A DNA stretch of 64,000 nucleotides, from assembly GCA_964609675.1 (NCBI GenBank), contig CAZSRX010000017.1, positions 13,392 to 77,391 of the forward strand, read 5' to 3'. Shown here one piece after another: positions 36,918 to 45,426 of the stretch; the first letter of the stretch is position 1, and the number at the start of each line of letters is the position of its first letter. A program made the translations under genes and the position numbers. This DNA comes from CAZSRX01 sp964609675 [NCBI: uncultured Bacteroidota bacterium] (GTDB lineage Bacteria; CLD3; SB21). The notes beneath the pieces were generated by a model that was given only the letters and a program-made list of their open reading frames with translations, did not search any database and was not told where the DNA came from.

Positions 36918-38225
36918 CTATTTAGTAGTTGCAGCTGAAGTGAGCAAATAATTTTCTTCTTGATGGCCCATGCTATAGGATACTTTTGTCAGGTAAGCAA
37001 TAAGCCAGAATATGGGTTCCACTAAATATGAAAAATATAAGATTCCGAAGGTAAAAAATATTACATAGCAACTAACTGTCCATGCTTTAAACATTTTAAG
37101 AAGCGAATCTTCCGTATGGGTTTTAACGCCTTTCCGAATAACAATAAACGTCCAAACTAGATAAGCCAAAACGGCTAACATACCCGCTTCAGACCATATC
37201 ATCAGAAAGGTATTATGAACAACGATCACTTTATTGCCTTTAGGCAAAGCCCGGGCCAAGGGTGGTTGGTATTTTTTATTGTACGCTTCTTCAAAGTTAT
37301 CGTAGCCTATGCCAAAAACCAAATTATCCTTTATTACTTTGATTGCGCCGATAAGCAGAAGGGTACGATTAAGATTGGAATAGTCGATAAACAGGCTTTT
37401 TTCTTTTTTAAAGCGTTCCCCTTGTTTTAGAAAAGTAAATCCCAGATAGCTGATGCCCAGCGCGGCTATAATAACGTAAATGATTGTCCGTTTTCGTTTT
37501 ACATAAAACAGAAATGCCGTTACCAATCCTACCGGCAGAATTAACATCCCCGAACGGGAATAAGAAAGATAAAACGGAATAATGGACGAAACGATAAAGC
37601 CAATAAGATAATATATTTGCCATTTTTTCAAATGTGCGCGATAAAAAAACAACAGGCATACGCATAATAGGTTTACACATACAAAATACCGTGCAAATAT
37701 ATTGGGATCCCAGAAAATTGATGTCATGCGGCCCTGAGATTGCTTGAAAAAAGTCATGATCCCCATAGCCAGTTGCACATACGCCACAATAATAACTAGG
37801 GTGCCGACAAAAATTAATGTTTTAAAAAAAACTACAATGTGTTTTTTTTCAAACCGGACATTCGATAAAAAAACAAAAAAACAACTGGAAAAAAAAACGA
37901 TTAACATTTTAAGACCAAATATACGATTGTCATACGGATTATTAAAACATGACACGATTATAAATAGTAACAAAATGAACAGCGGAATATTGTCTGGCCT
38001 GAGAAAAAGGCGTCTGACGATACCCGTATAATGATTGACCAAATGTCCCGATAAAATCGTTATCATGGCTACACAAAGAAGTATTATCCATGTAAATGAT
38101 TTGGTGATATTTACGGCGTCAACGTCAATCCATTCCGTCAAGGGAGCGACAAATACCATCGCCGCCATTAAGACGGGGAGATTGATTCTCTCCATCAATA
38201 AGGCTGTTCGGGTAAAGAATTTCAT
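36918..38225 (-). CDS. O-antigen polymerase/ligase-like membrane protein (Wzy-like)
   Basis: 435 residues, about 11 membrane segments, with one large soluble loop between segments near residues 265-325 that contains the GYDNFEEAYNKK stretch and VVHNTFLMIWSEAGMLAV, the pattern of the Wzy_C/O-antigen ligase family. It would polymerise repeat units in the periplasm or ligate the chain to a lipid acceptor; the adjacent Wzz-like gene favours polymerase. The start ATG overlaps the stop of the Wzz-like gene by four bases. Sequence in this family diverges fast, so a Wzy versus WaaL call is not safe. Confidence 0.85.
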   Translation of the reverse strand: MKFFTRTALLMERINLPVLMAAMVFVAPLTEWIDVDAVNITKSFTWIILLCVAMITILSGHLVNHYTGIVRRLFLRPDNIPLFILLLFIIVSCFNNPYDNRIFGLKMLIVFFSSCFFVFLSNVRFEKKHIVVFFKTLIFVGTLVIIVAYVQLAMGIMTFFKQSQGRMTSIFWDPNIFARYFVCVNLLCVCLLFFYRAHLKKWQIYYLIGFIVSSIIPFYLSYSRSGMLILPVGLVTAFLFYVKRKRTIIYVIIAALGISYLGFTFLKQGERFKKEKSLFIDYSNLNRTLLLIGAIKVIKDNLVFGIGYDNFEEAYNKKYQPPLARALPKGNKVIVVHNTFLMIWSEAGMLAVLAYLVWTFIVIRKGVKTHTEDSLLKMFKAWTVSCYVIFFTFGILYFSYLVEPIFWLIAYLTKVSYSMGHQEENYLLTSAATTK

Positions 38226-39406
38226 GACCGGCTTTTTAATACCCGTTTAATGTTGGCCTTAATTTCAGATATTTTTACGGAATTGGTTTCATCGGTTTTC
38301 AAACCGCGGGTGTATTCCAAAAAAATAATCAGCAGCACCGTAAAGGCCACCGACAACAGCATGACCACAATAACAATGATAATGCGTTTGGGATAAACTT
38401 TTTTATCCGGCGGCGAAGCGTAATCCAGCACCTGAACATCCGGTACGTCTTTGATGACAGCGATTTTAGCCAATTCATATTGCGGAATCAGAAATTCCTG
38501 TATTTTATAGTTAATCTCCAGGTCCTTTTTCAGCCGCAAATATTGAAAGGCGAGATCATTGATGTTTTTTTTGGGTATATAAAATTTATCCGCTGAAAAT
38601 CCGGAATTGATCTTTTCAAATTGTTTTTTCAATTCATGTATGATGGCGCGCTGGGCAATGGTCTTAGGATGATTTTCGCCTAATTCGTTTTTTAACAAAT
38701 TGTACTGCACTTCATTTTCGACAATTTTTACCTGCAGTTCAGACATTGCCATGAGTGTCAATTTGGACTGTTCTTCGATGAGCACGATATCATGGTTAAC
38801 CTGAAAATGCTTCAGGGAATCTTCCAGTAACTGGATTTTATCGAGAGCTTCGAAATACCGTTTTTCGATGAAGTTTTTCTGAGATAGCGCCAGCGAAACG
38901 GAAAGTTCCTTATTGATTTCAATCATCAGCCTGACGATGTAATTGGTTATCTCAGCGGCTAACTCCGGACTGTCGGGATACTTGAAGTATACCGTCAGGA
39001 AACCAACTTCTTCATCGATATCGGTAGTCATATTCTCGTGATATTCTTTTAGGCAATCTTCATAGTACCGGGTTTTGTAAAGGGTCATCAAATTATATTT
39101 ACTGATGACACTGTCGGCTACCCGGCGGCTTTCGATGATTGTTTGGTATCGGAACAGATTGGTTAACTGCCCGCCCATGCCCAGCCCGGAAAGATCAAAA
39201 CCGGCCAGTTTACTTAGTGAAATGCCCGGAGTGGCGCTCGGTGCGGGTAATATGGTTGATTTGCCTAAATAAATCTTGGGGGTAACAAACACATATATTA
39301 AGGCTCCAATGGTTATAATCAACGGGATGTAAATCATCAGCTTTATACGTTTGCTGATTATTAATAGGACATCCAGCAAACTAAACTGTTTAGCGTCATA
39401 GCTCAT
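38222..39406 (-). CDS. Chain-length determinant protein (Wzz family), no kinase domain
   Basis: 394 residues. Two membrane segments, near 25-48 (MIYIPLIITIGALIYVFV) and 350-372 (IIIVIVVMLLSVAFTVLLI), flank a periplasmic domain with a long predicted coiled coil (about 160-300). This is the polysaccharide co-polymerase layout. The second segment is preceded by a proline-rich DYASPPDKKVYPKR stretch, as usual. After the last segment only about 20 residues remain, so the cytoplasmic tyrosine-kinase domain of Wzc is absent; no separate BY-kinase is seen in this window. It lies between wza and the polymerase gene and would set polymer length. Confidence 0.92.
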   Translation of the reverse strand: MSYDAKQFSLLDVLLIISKRIKLMIYIPLIITIGALIYVFVTPKIYLGKSTILPAPSATPGISLSKLAGFDLSGLGMGGQLTNLFRYQTIIESRRVADSVISKYNLMTLYKTRYYEDCLKEYHENMTTDIDEEVGFLTVYFKYPDSPELAAEITNYIVRLMIEINKELSVSLALSQKNFIEKRYFEALDKIQLLEDSLKHFQVNHDIVLIEEQSKLTLMAMSELQVKIVENEVQYNLLKNELGENHPKTIAQRAIIHELKKQFEKINSGFSADKFYIPKKNINDLAFQYLRLKKDLEINYKIQEFLIPQYELAKIAVIKDVPDVQVLDYASPPDKKVYPKRIIIVIVVMLLSVAFTVLLIIFLEYTRGLKTDETNSVKISEIKANIKRVLKSRS

Positions 39407-39436
39407 AAATTTTTCTTATTCAGTGAGTAATTATTT

Positions 39437-41122
39437 TTATTTCACGGTATAATAAATCAAAATAATCGTAGCGGTAATGGAGGCCAGTTGGCCAACCATC
39501 GCCACGGTTTCCCGGAAAATTCTCCAACCGTCCACGGGTTCTTTCTCAGGGATGAAAATTACGTCGCCGTCCTCAATCGGGATTTTTTTACTGGCATCGA
39601 TCCAGCTTTGGGAGGAGGGACGGATGATACGGGTGTCGCCTTTTTTGGCCCGCGTCGAATAACCGCCGGCTTTTTCAATGTAATAGGTAAAGTTTTCGCC
39701 ATCCACAATATCAATGATGCCGGGAGCGATCACCCCGCCGACCACGCGGACAGTCCGTTTTTTTCGGCCGACTTCGATGACATCCCGGTCTTTTAAGAAA
39801 ACATCATACTTCGGATCGGGTTTCCCGGCGGAAAACAGTTTTGTGAAATCGGTCTGTACCGTGGGATAATACTGGCGTGACTTGGCCTTAAAGTAGGCTT
39901 TCTCGATATCATTCATATCCATCACCGGTGTCTGCAGAAGACGTTCATACTCAAGGTCCCGGCCTTCGTATTTGATGTCGCGGTAAATGATGATATTATC
40001 CAGCGAAACATCCCGGGTGAAGCCGCCGGCCATGGCGACGACATCGCTTAACTTGGTCCGGTTATCTACAATCGGATAGACGCCCGGATACCGGATCTCC
40101 CCGCGGATGGTGACATTATGTTTTTCCTGAAACTGCGGTATAAGCTTGAAAAGCACGCGGTCGTTGGGTTGGAGTATAATATTTACGGTGGAGTCCTGAC
40201 TATGCCGGATCACCTGGCGGTAATCGGTTTTAATATACTGATAGGTCCGGCCGGTATCGCTCTGAAAGCGGGTGATTTCTACCAGCGTCGAATCGATGCC
40301 GAACTGCAGGCCGCCAGCTACCTTGACGAGTTCGGATAAGGGCTCGTTTTTTACGTACTCATATTTTCCGGGCAATTGCACGCCGCCGTGAATGTACACC
40401 CATGAATAGACCGGCGGCACGTAGATGACGTCGCCGTCCATCAGTACAGGATCATATTGCAGATCTCCGGCGTTACTGCGTTTGATGAGATCAGCGAGCA
40501 GAACCGTATCCGGTTTCCGGTAAACGACAATGTTCCGCAGCGAAGCCATGTTGGAATCGATGATGCCGCCGGCCATCTTCACGGCGTCCGAAACGCGGTC
40601 TACCGCCGTGACCACAAACGAGCCGGTGCTCAGTGTCAATCCCGTCACGTTGACGCGAAACGAACGCACCGAAACTAAACTGACGGATACATCCGCGGCG
40701 GTATATACTTTTTTCATTTCACCGATAATCCTGGCTTTAGCGCCGGTTAGCGTCAACCCCCGGACATCGATTTCCTTGACGGTCGGTATCAGAATCATCC
40801 CTTCGGGGGAGACCCGCGCAGGAAAGGATTCGTTGACCTGTCCCCATATCGAAATTAAAAGCTGGTCGCCGGGCCCCATAAGATACCGCTCGGGATCGAT
40901 GACCGATTCCAGCGCTTCTTTATTTAATACGGTTTGTACGACGGATTTGCTTTTGCTCAGATCCTGCAACGTTTCGTCTTTTTCGTCCGTCTTTTTCTTT
41001 TTCAGGTACCGCTCATACCGCGTGCGGTCAAGCTGGGCCGCGGCATTCGGCGGATCCGCATAAAAAAAAGTTAGTACTACAACGAGCGTTATGTACGCAT
41101 ACAGAGTCTTATAGTTCTTCAA
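39437..41122 (-). CDS. Polysaccharide export outer-membrane protein (Wza-like, SLBB repeats)
   Basis: 561 residues. A signal peptide (YAYITLVVVLTFFYADP, then AAAQ) is followed by a charged spacer, the Poly_export domain (YLMGPGDQLLISIWGQ) and several SLBB-type beta-grasp repeats, for instance near VNVTGLTLSTGSF, VYIHGGVQLPGKY, VTIRGEIRYPGVY and VRVVGGVIAPGII. No lipobox cysteine is visible, unlike E. coli Wza. A hydrophobic segment near the C-terminus (LASITATIILIYYTV) could be the outer-membrane helix. It should form the export channel with the Wzz-like protein encoded 30 bases downstream. About four SLBB units make it longer than E. coli Wza. Confidence 0.92.
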   Translation of the reverse strand: MKNYKTLYAYITLVVVLTFFYADPPNAAAQLDRTRYERYLKKKKTDEKDETLQDLSKSKSVVQTVLNKEALESVIDPERYLMGPGDQLLISIWGQVNESFPARVSPEGMILIPTVKEIDVRGLTLTGAKARIIGEMKKVYTAADVSVSLVSVRSFRVNVTGLTLSTGSFVVTAVDRVSDAVKMAGGIIDSNMASLRNIVVYRKPDTVLLADLIKRSNAGDLQYDPVLMDGDVIYVPPVYSWVYIHGGVQLPGKYEYVKNEPLSELVKVAGGLQFGIDSTLVEITRFQSDTGRTYQYIKTDYRQVIRHSQDSTVNIILQPNDRVLFKLIPQFQEKHNVTIRGEIRYPGVYPIVDNRTKLSDVVAMAGGFTRDVSLDNIIIYRDIKYEGRDLEYERLLQTPVMDMNDIEKAYFKAKSRQYYPTVQTDFTKLFSAGKPDPKYDVFLKDRDVIEVGRKKRTVRVVGGVIAPGIIDIVDGENFTYYIEKAGGYSTRAKKGDTRIIRPSSQSWIDASKKIPIEDGDVIFIPEKEPVDGWRIFRETVAMVGQLASITATIILIYYTVK

Positions 41123-41185
41123 TTCCAGAATCCCTTTCAGCTGGTTTTGGCTTATCCGCTTCGGCGGATGTAAAAAATGTTTGTG

Positions 41186-41902
41186 CTACAGGTTCTTTAA
41201 AAATAGACTTTTATTTTTTTCAAAAATTTCATTGGCCTCGCTGTAATCTTCCAGAACGCCGATATCCAGCCATTGGCCGCCGAACGGTTTCACCACGGCT
41301 GGTGTATTCCTTTGGATCAGGTCCAGCATGAGATGATCAAAGCCATAGAATTGATTTTCCGGAATCACATCCAGTATCGATTTATGGGCGGCGTAAACCC
41401 CCATGCTGACGTCAAATGCATAGACCGGTTTTTCCTTAAAGGCCGTCAGGCGTCCCTGTTCATCGGTTTCCAGCACGCCGTACTGACTGATGTATTTACG
41501 CCGGTAGGAACTGATAGTGAAAATATTTTTGCGGTTCAGGTGAAATTCCATGAATTCCCGGTAATTCAGGTCGGTCAGCACGTCGCCGTTCATGATTAAA
41601 AAATTATCGGGTAAATCGCGGATGAGTTTCAGCGGTCCCATGGTGCTCAGCGGCTGATCTTCCAGCGAATAGTCGATGGTTATCCCCCATTTAGATCCGT
41701 TGCCGAAGAAGGCCATAATCAGCTCCACCTGATGATTGACGGCCATAGTGATATGATTAAATCCGTAATGAATCAACTGACGGATGACGATTTCGAGGAT
41801 CGCGTAATCGCCGATGGGCATCAGTGGTTTCGGCAGGACAACGGTAAACGGCCGCAAGCGCGTGCCTTTGCCGCCGGCGAGTATGACCGCCCGTTTAGAC
41901 AT
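41186..41902 (-). CDS. Sugar-phosphate nucleotidyltransferase
   Basis: 238 residues of the NTP_transferase family (RmlA/ManC/GlmU-type pyrophosphorylases). The nucleotide loop AGGKGTRLRPF and following LPKPLMPIGD (signature Lys) are intact. MNGDVLTDLNY carries the metal-binding Asp, and GGQWLDIGVLEDY lies at the C-terminus. It makes an NDP-sugar from NTP and sugar-1-phosphate. The start ATG 41902 overlaps the stop of the upstream dehydratase gene, as ATG TCT AAA holds that gene's TAA in another frame. The LegB-like neighbour would suit a pathway for an N-acetylated sugar, but the substrate is not fixed by the sequence. Confidence 0.9.
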   Translation of the reverse strand: MSKRAVILAGGKGTRLRPFTVVLPKPLMPIGDYAILEIVIRQLIHYGFNHITMAVNHQVELIMAFFGNGSKWGITIDYSLEDQPLSTMGPLKLIRDLPDNFLIMNGDVLTDLNYREFMEFHLNRKNIFTISSYRRKYISQYGVLETDEQGRLTAFKEKPVYAFDVSMGVYAAHKSILDVIPENQFYGFDHLMLDLIQRNTPAVVKPFGGQWLDIGVLEDYSEANEIFEKNKSLFLKNL

Positions 41903-42887
41903 TGTAAATCTCCGATTTGTATTTAACAATGTATTCTTCGGTCGTAAACCATGTAATCGTCTTCTTCAACCCCTCTTCCAGAGTCACATCGGGGCGGTAA
42001 TCCACCAGATCCCGGATTTTGCGGTTGTCGCAACGCAGTCGGAACACTTCACTTTTCGGCGGGCGTACGCGCGCCTCATCATAGGCCAGTTCCACCGGAC
42101 GGTTCATCAGGCGGGCAATCGTTAAAAACAGGTCTTTTATGCTGATCTCGGTATTGGAGCCGATATTCACGGTTTCACCGACGGTCCGGTCCGATTCGGC
42201 CAGCAGAATAAATCCACGGCAGATGTCCCGTACGTAATTCAGATCGCGTGTAGGGGTTGTATCGCCCAACCGGATGGTATTGCTGCCGGCGGCGATCTGC
42301 GTGATGATTGAGGGAATGATCGCGCGGGCGCTTTGGCGGGGCCCATAGGTGTTGAACGGTCGGGCAATCGTAACCGGCAGGTCGAAGGACGCGTAGAAGC
42401 TCATGGCGAGGGCGTCGGCGGCAATTTTGCTCGCGCTGTAGGGCGATTGCGGCTGGAGCGGGTGCGCCTCATCGATGGGCACGTATTTCGCTGTGCCATA
42501 CACTTCGCTGGTTGAAGTAATAATTACCCGTTCACAACCATTGACCTGAGCGCTCTGACAAACATTCAGCGTGCCCAGAACGTTCGTGTCGATGTAGCTG
42601 GCCGGCGCAATGTAGGAAAACGGGATGGCTATCAACGCCGCCAGATGGAACACCACATCGGTTCCTTTTAATAGGTTGTTTGTAAAGTTGGAATCCCGGA
42701 TGTCGCCGCAGATGATTTCGATATCCTTTTTACAGTTGACATCTTCCAGCCAACCCCAGTGGTTGAAGGAATTATAGAGCGAGAGCGCTTTTACTTTTCC
42801 GCAGCGCGGCACAAGTTCTTCGACCAGATGCGAGCCGATAAAACCGTCGGCACCGGTGACCAGTATGGTTTTTTCTTTCAGATTCAT
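41895..42887 (-). CDS. NAD-dependent 4,6-dehydratase, LegB-like (SDR family)
   Basis: About 330 residues. NAD-binding TGADGFIGSHL, the catalytic YSASK (Tyr-x-x-x-Lys), and the sequence runs LSLYNSFNHWGWL, FHLAALIAIPFSY and ARPFNTYGPRQSARAIIP all match my recollection of the LegB group, the 4,6-dehydratase of the legionaminic acid pathway acting on UDP-GlcNAc or a GDP analogue. I chose ATG 42887, which overlaps the wecB stop (ATGA), over the longer frame. None of LegC, LegG, LegI or LegF is nearby, so the product may feed another 6-deoxy-sugar. A plain UDP-glucose/dTDP-glucose dehydratase is the alternative. Confidence 0.85.
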   Translation of the reverse strand: MNLKEKTILVTGADGFIGSHLVEELVPRCGKVKALSLYNSFNHWGWLEDVNCKKDIEIICGDIRDSNFTNNLLKGTDVVFHLAALIAIPFSYIAPASYIDTNVLGTLNVCQSAQVNGCERVIITSTSEVYGTAKYVPIDEAHPLQPQSPYSASKIAADALAMSFYASFDLPVTIARPFNTYGPRQSARAIIPSIITQIAAGSNTIRLGDTTPTRDLNYVRDICRGFILLAESDRTVGETVNIGSNTEISIKDLFLTIARLMNRPVELAYDEARVRPPKSEVFRLRCDNRKIRDLVDYRPDVTLEEGLKKTITWFTTEEYIVKYKSEIYNV

Positions 42888-43996
42888 GCGACTTGCATAA
42901 AACTTTTTTTCAGACATTCCGCAATCCGTTCGGCCGCTCGGCCGTCCCAGAGTTCAGGAATGCGGCCGGATTTATAGGTACCGTTCATGATCGCCGCAAA
43001 GCAGGATAATATTTTACCTTCATCCAGGCCGACAAGCGTATTGGTACCAACTTCGACCGTAACCGGCCGCTCGGTGTTAGCGCGCATGGTCAGGCAGGGA
43101 ATCCGCAGATACGTGGTTTCTTCCTGCAATCCGCCGGAATCCGTCAGCACAAACTTAGCGTGCTTCATCAATTTAAGAAAATCGATATAGCCCAGCGGTT
43201 CGGTAAAAATCAGATTATTCATGCCGTTGATACGATCTTCAAAACCCAACGACTTTATCCGGTTAATGGTACGCGGATGAATCGGAAAAATAATTTTTAA
43301 ATCTTTTCGGATTTCATCAAATACATTGAATATTTTTTCGAGTGTTTCCGGTTGATCGACGTTTGAGGGACGATGCAACGTGACTATTATATACTCTTGC
43401 GGTTTAACGTTCCACCGCGTCAAGGCTTCGGATTTCGCAATCGTCTCGGCGGCATACACCAAGGAATCAATCATGACATGGCCGACAAAAAATATCTGAT
43501 TTTGAGGTTTCCCTTCTTTCAGGAGGTTTTCGGTGCCGCTTTTTTCCGTGGTAAACAAGTATTCCGCGATGACATCGGTAACCAGGCGGTTGATTTCTTC
43601 GGGCATGGAGCGGTCATTACTTCTCAATCCGGCTTCCACATGCGCCACCGGAATACACAGTTTGGAGGCCGTTATCGAACATGCTAAGGTTGAGTTCACA
43701 TCGCCTACAACCAGCACAACGTCGGGCCGTTTCTTCTGTAATACATCCTCAAACCGTTTCATAATTTCAGCGGTCTGCACAGCATGGGTGCCTGAGCCAA
43801 CGTTCAAATGCACATCCGGTTCAGGAATCCCGAGATCCCGGAAGAACACGTCCGACATGTTTACGTCATAATGCTGATTGGTGTGCACCAGCACAGACTG
43901 AAAGAACGGATCGTTCTTCATGGCCCGCAGGATCGGGGCTATTTTCATAAAATTGGGGCGCGCGCCAACCACATGCAGGATTTTCAAATCACTCAC
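42884..43996 (-). CDS. wecB: UDP-N-acetylglucosamine 2-epimerase, non-hydrolysing
   Basis: 370 residues, the normal length. It interconverts UDP-GlcNAc and UDP-ManNAc in the cytoplasm. Family features: VVGARPNFMKIAPI at the N-terminus, VVGDVNSTLACSI, HVEAGLRSNDRSMPEE with the conserved His-Glu region, VTLHRPSNVD, and LTDSGGLQEETTYL in the donor domain. The stop overlaps the start of the next gene. With the UDP-sugar dehydrogenase encoded upstream it could supply UDP-ManNAcA for the polysaccharide. Confidence 0.95.
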   Translation of the reverse strand: MSDLKILHVVGARPNFMKIAPILRAMKNDPFFQSVLVHTNQHYDVNMSDVFFRDLGIPEPDVHLNVGSGTHAVQTAEIMKRFEDVLQKKRPDVVLVVGDVNSTLACSITASKLCIPVAHVEAGLRSNDRSMPEEINRLVTDVIAEYLFTTEKSGTENLLKEGKPQNQIFFVGHVMIDSLVYAAETIAKSEALTRWNVKPQEYIIVTLHRPSNVDQPETLEKIFNVFDEIRKDLKIIFPIHPRTINRIKSLGFEDRINGMNNLIFTEPLGYIDFLKLMKHAKFVLTDSGGLQEETTYLRIPCLTMRANTERPVTVEVGTNTLVGLDEGKILSCFAAIMNGTYKSGRIPELWDGRAAERIAECLKKSFMQVA

Positions 43997-44056
43997 CGTT
44001 TTTTTTAATTGGCAATGCCGTTATCAGCATATAAGTAAATATCTGTAATGTCAATG

Positions 44057-45391
44057 TTATTGATGACTGAATTTGCCGGAACCCAGCACCATGACTTTAC
44101 ATCCCTCCGACCGGGCGTCTTTAACGGCGTTACGCGCGTCCACCACGTACTTGCTGTGCCGGGTGATCATCGCGTAATCGTAGGAGGAATGATCCGTACC
44201 TACAAACACACAGTCCATCTGCTTTAGTAATTCCGGGGTCAACATCTGGGATTTGAAATTTTTCCCGAGAATATCCACCTGGGGCACATGGGGATCATTG
44301 TAGCACACATGCGTTACCCCGCGCTGGAGCAGGATTTCCAACACCTTTAACGACGGCGAGTGACGGATATCGTCCACGTCGCGTTTGAAAGCCGCGCCAA
44401 GCACCAGAATTTTCGCGTCGGCCATACGCACACCCTGCACCGCCAGCGCTTCAATAATCATGGAATAGCAATAATACGGCATATTTTCATTGACCTCCGC
44501 CGCAAGTTCAATAAAATTGGTATGAAAATCATACTGGCGGGCTTTCCATGATAAGTAATAGGGGTCAATCAGGATGCAGTGCCCGCCGATGCCGGGGCCG
44601 GGATAAAACGGCATGAACCCGAACGGTTTGGTGGACGCGGCCTGGATGACCTCCCATATATTTATACCGCCCATGCGGTCGCACAACTGCGCCAGCTCAT
44701 TGACGAGCGCAATGTTGACGCTGCGGAAAATATTTTCAAGCAGTTTGCACATTTCCGCCGCTTTCGTGCTGTTGACCGGAACAATTTTTTCGATGATCTG
44801 CGCATTAACCAAACAGGCCAGTTCGGTGCATCTCGGCGTGACACCGCCAACCACCGTTGGCGTGTTGGCTGTATGGAATTTCTTGTTGCCCGGGTCAATA
44901 CGCTCGGGTGAAAAAGCCAGATGAAAATCCTTGCCGACTTTCAGTCCGGTTTTTTCGAGGATCGGCTGTACAATGCCTTCGGTGGTTTCCGGAAACGTCG
45001 TGCTCTTGAGAATGATCAGATGGTCTTTTCTCAATCCTTCGGCGATCGCTTTACTGGACTCCACGATATAGGTTACATCGGGTTCTTTATTATCCGTGAA
45101 CGGCGTGGGCACACAGATAAAAATTACGTCCATCTGCGGTACGCTTTTGTAATGGGCTTCAGCTTTGATGGTACCCGCCTTATAGCAGTTCTGAAACCGC
45201 TCATTGGGGATGTCCTCAATGTAATTGCGGCCGGCATTGACATTGTTGACTTTGGTTTCGTCAACATCCACGCCGATAGTACGAAAACCATTCGCCGCAA
45301 ACTCCACGGCCAGCGGGAGGCCGACGTAGCCCAGTCCGATAACGCCGACTGTCAGCGATTTATTCTGGATTTTTGATTCAATGGAACTCAT
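44057..45391 (-). CDS. Nucleotide-sugar dehydrogenase, WbpA/WecC group
   Basis: 444 residues. NAD-binding VIGLGYVGLPLAVEFA, the VPTPF block, KSTTFPETTEG, and the active-site Cys in GPGIGGHCILIDPYYL (usual form has HCIPIDP; here an Ile-Leu-Ile). FGFMPFYPGPG and AFKRDVDDIRHSPS are typical of UDP-N-acetylhexosamine 6-dehydrogenases (WbpA, WecC) rather than of Ugd. It oxidises the C6 alcohol to a uronic acid in two steps with two NAD. ATG 45391 has AAGGA upstream; the longer frame to 45496 is non-conserved. Whether it uses UDP-GlcNAc or UDP-ManNAc (WecB product) is open. Confidence 0.9.
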   Translation of the reverse strand: MSSIESKIQNKSLTVGVIGLGYVGLPLAVEFAANGFRTIGVDVDETKVNNVNAGRNYIEDIPNERFQNCYKAGTIKAEAHYKSVPQMDVIFICVPTPFTDNKEPDVTYIVESSKAIAEGLRKDHLIILKSTTFPETTEGIVQPILEKTGLKVGKDFHLAFSPERIDPGNKKFHTANTPTVVGGVTPRCTELACLVNAQIIEKIVPVNSTKAAEMCKLLENIFRSVNIALVNELAQLCDRMGGINIWEVIQAASTKPFGFMPFYPGPGIGGHCILIDPYYLSWKARQYDFHTNFIELAAEVNENMPYYCYSMIIEALAVQGVRMADAKILVLGAAFKRDVDDIRHSPSLKVLEILLQRGVTHVCYNDPHVPQVDILGKNFKSQMLTPELLKQMDCVFVGTDHSSYDYAMITRHSKYVVDARNAVKDARSEGCKVMVLGSGKFSHQ

Positions 45392-45426
45392 ATGGGTTAT
45401 CCTTAAATAATATGTTATTATGCTCT

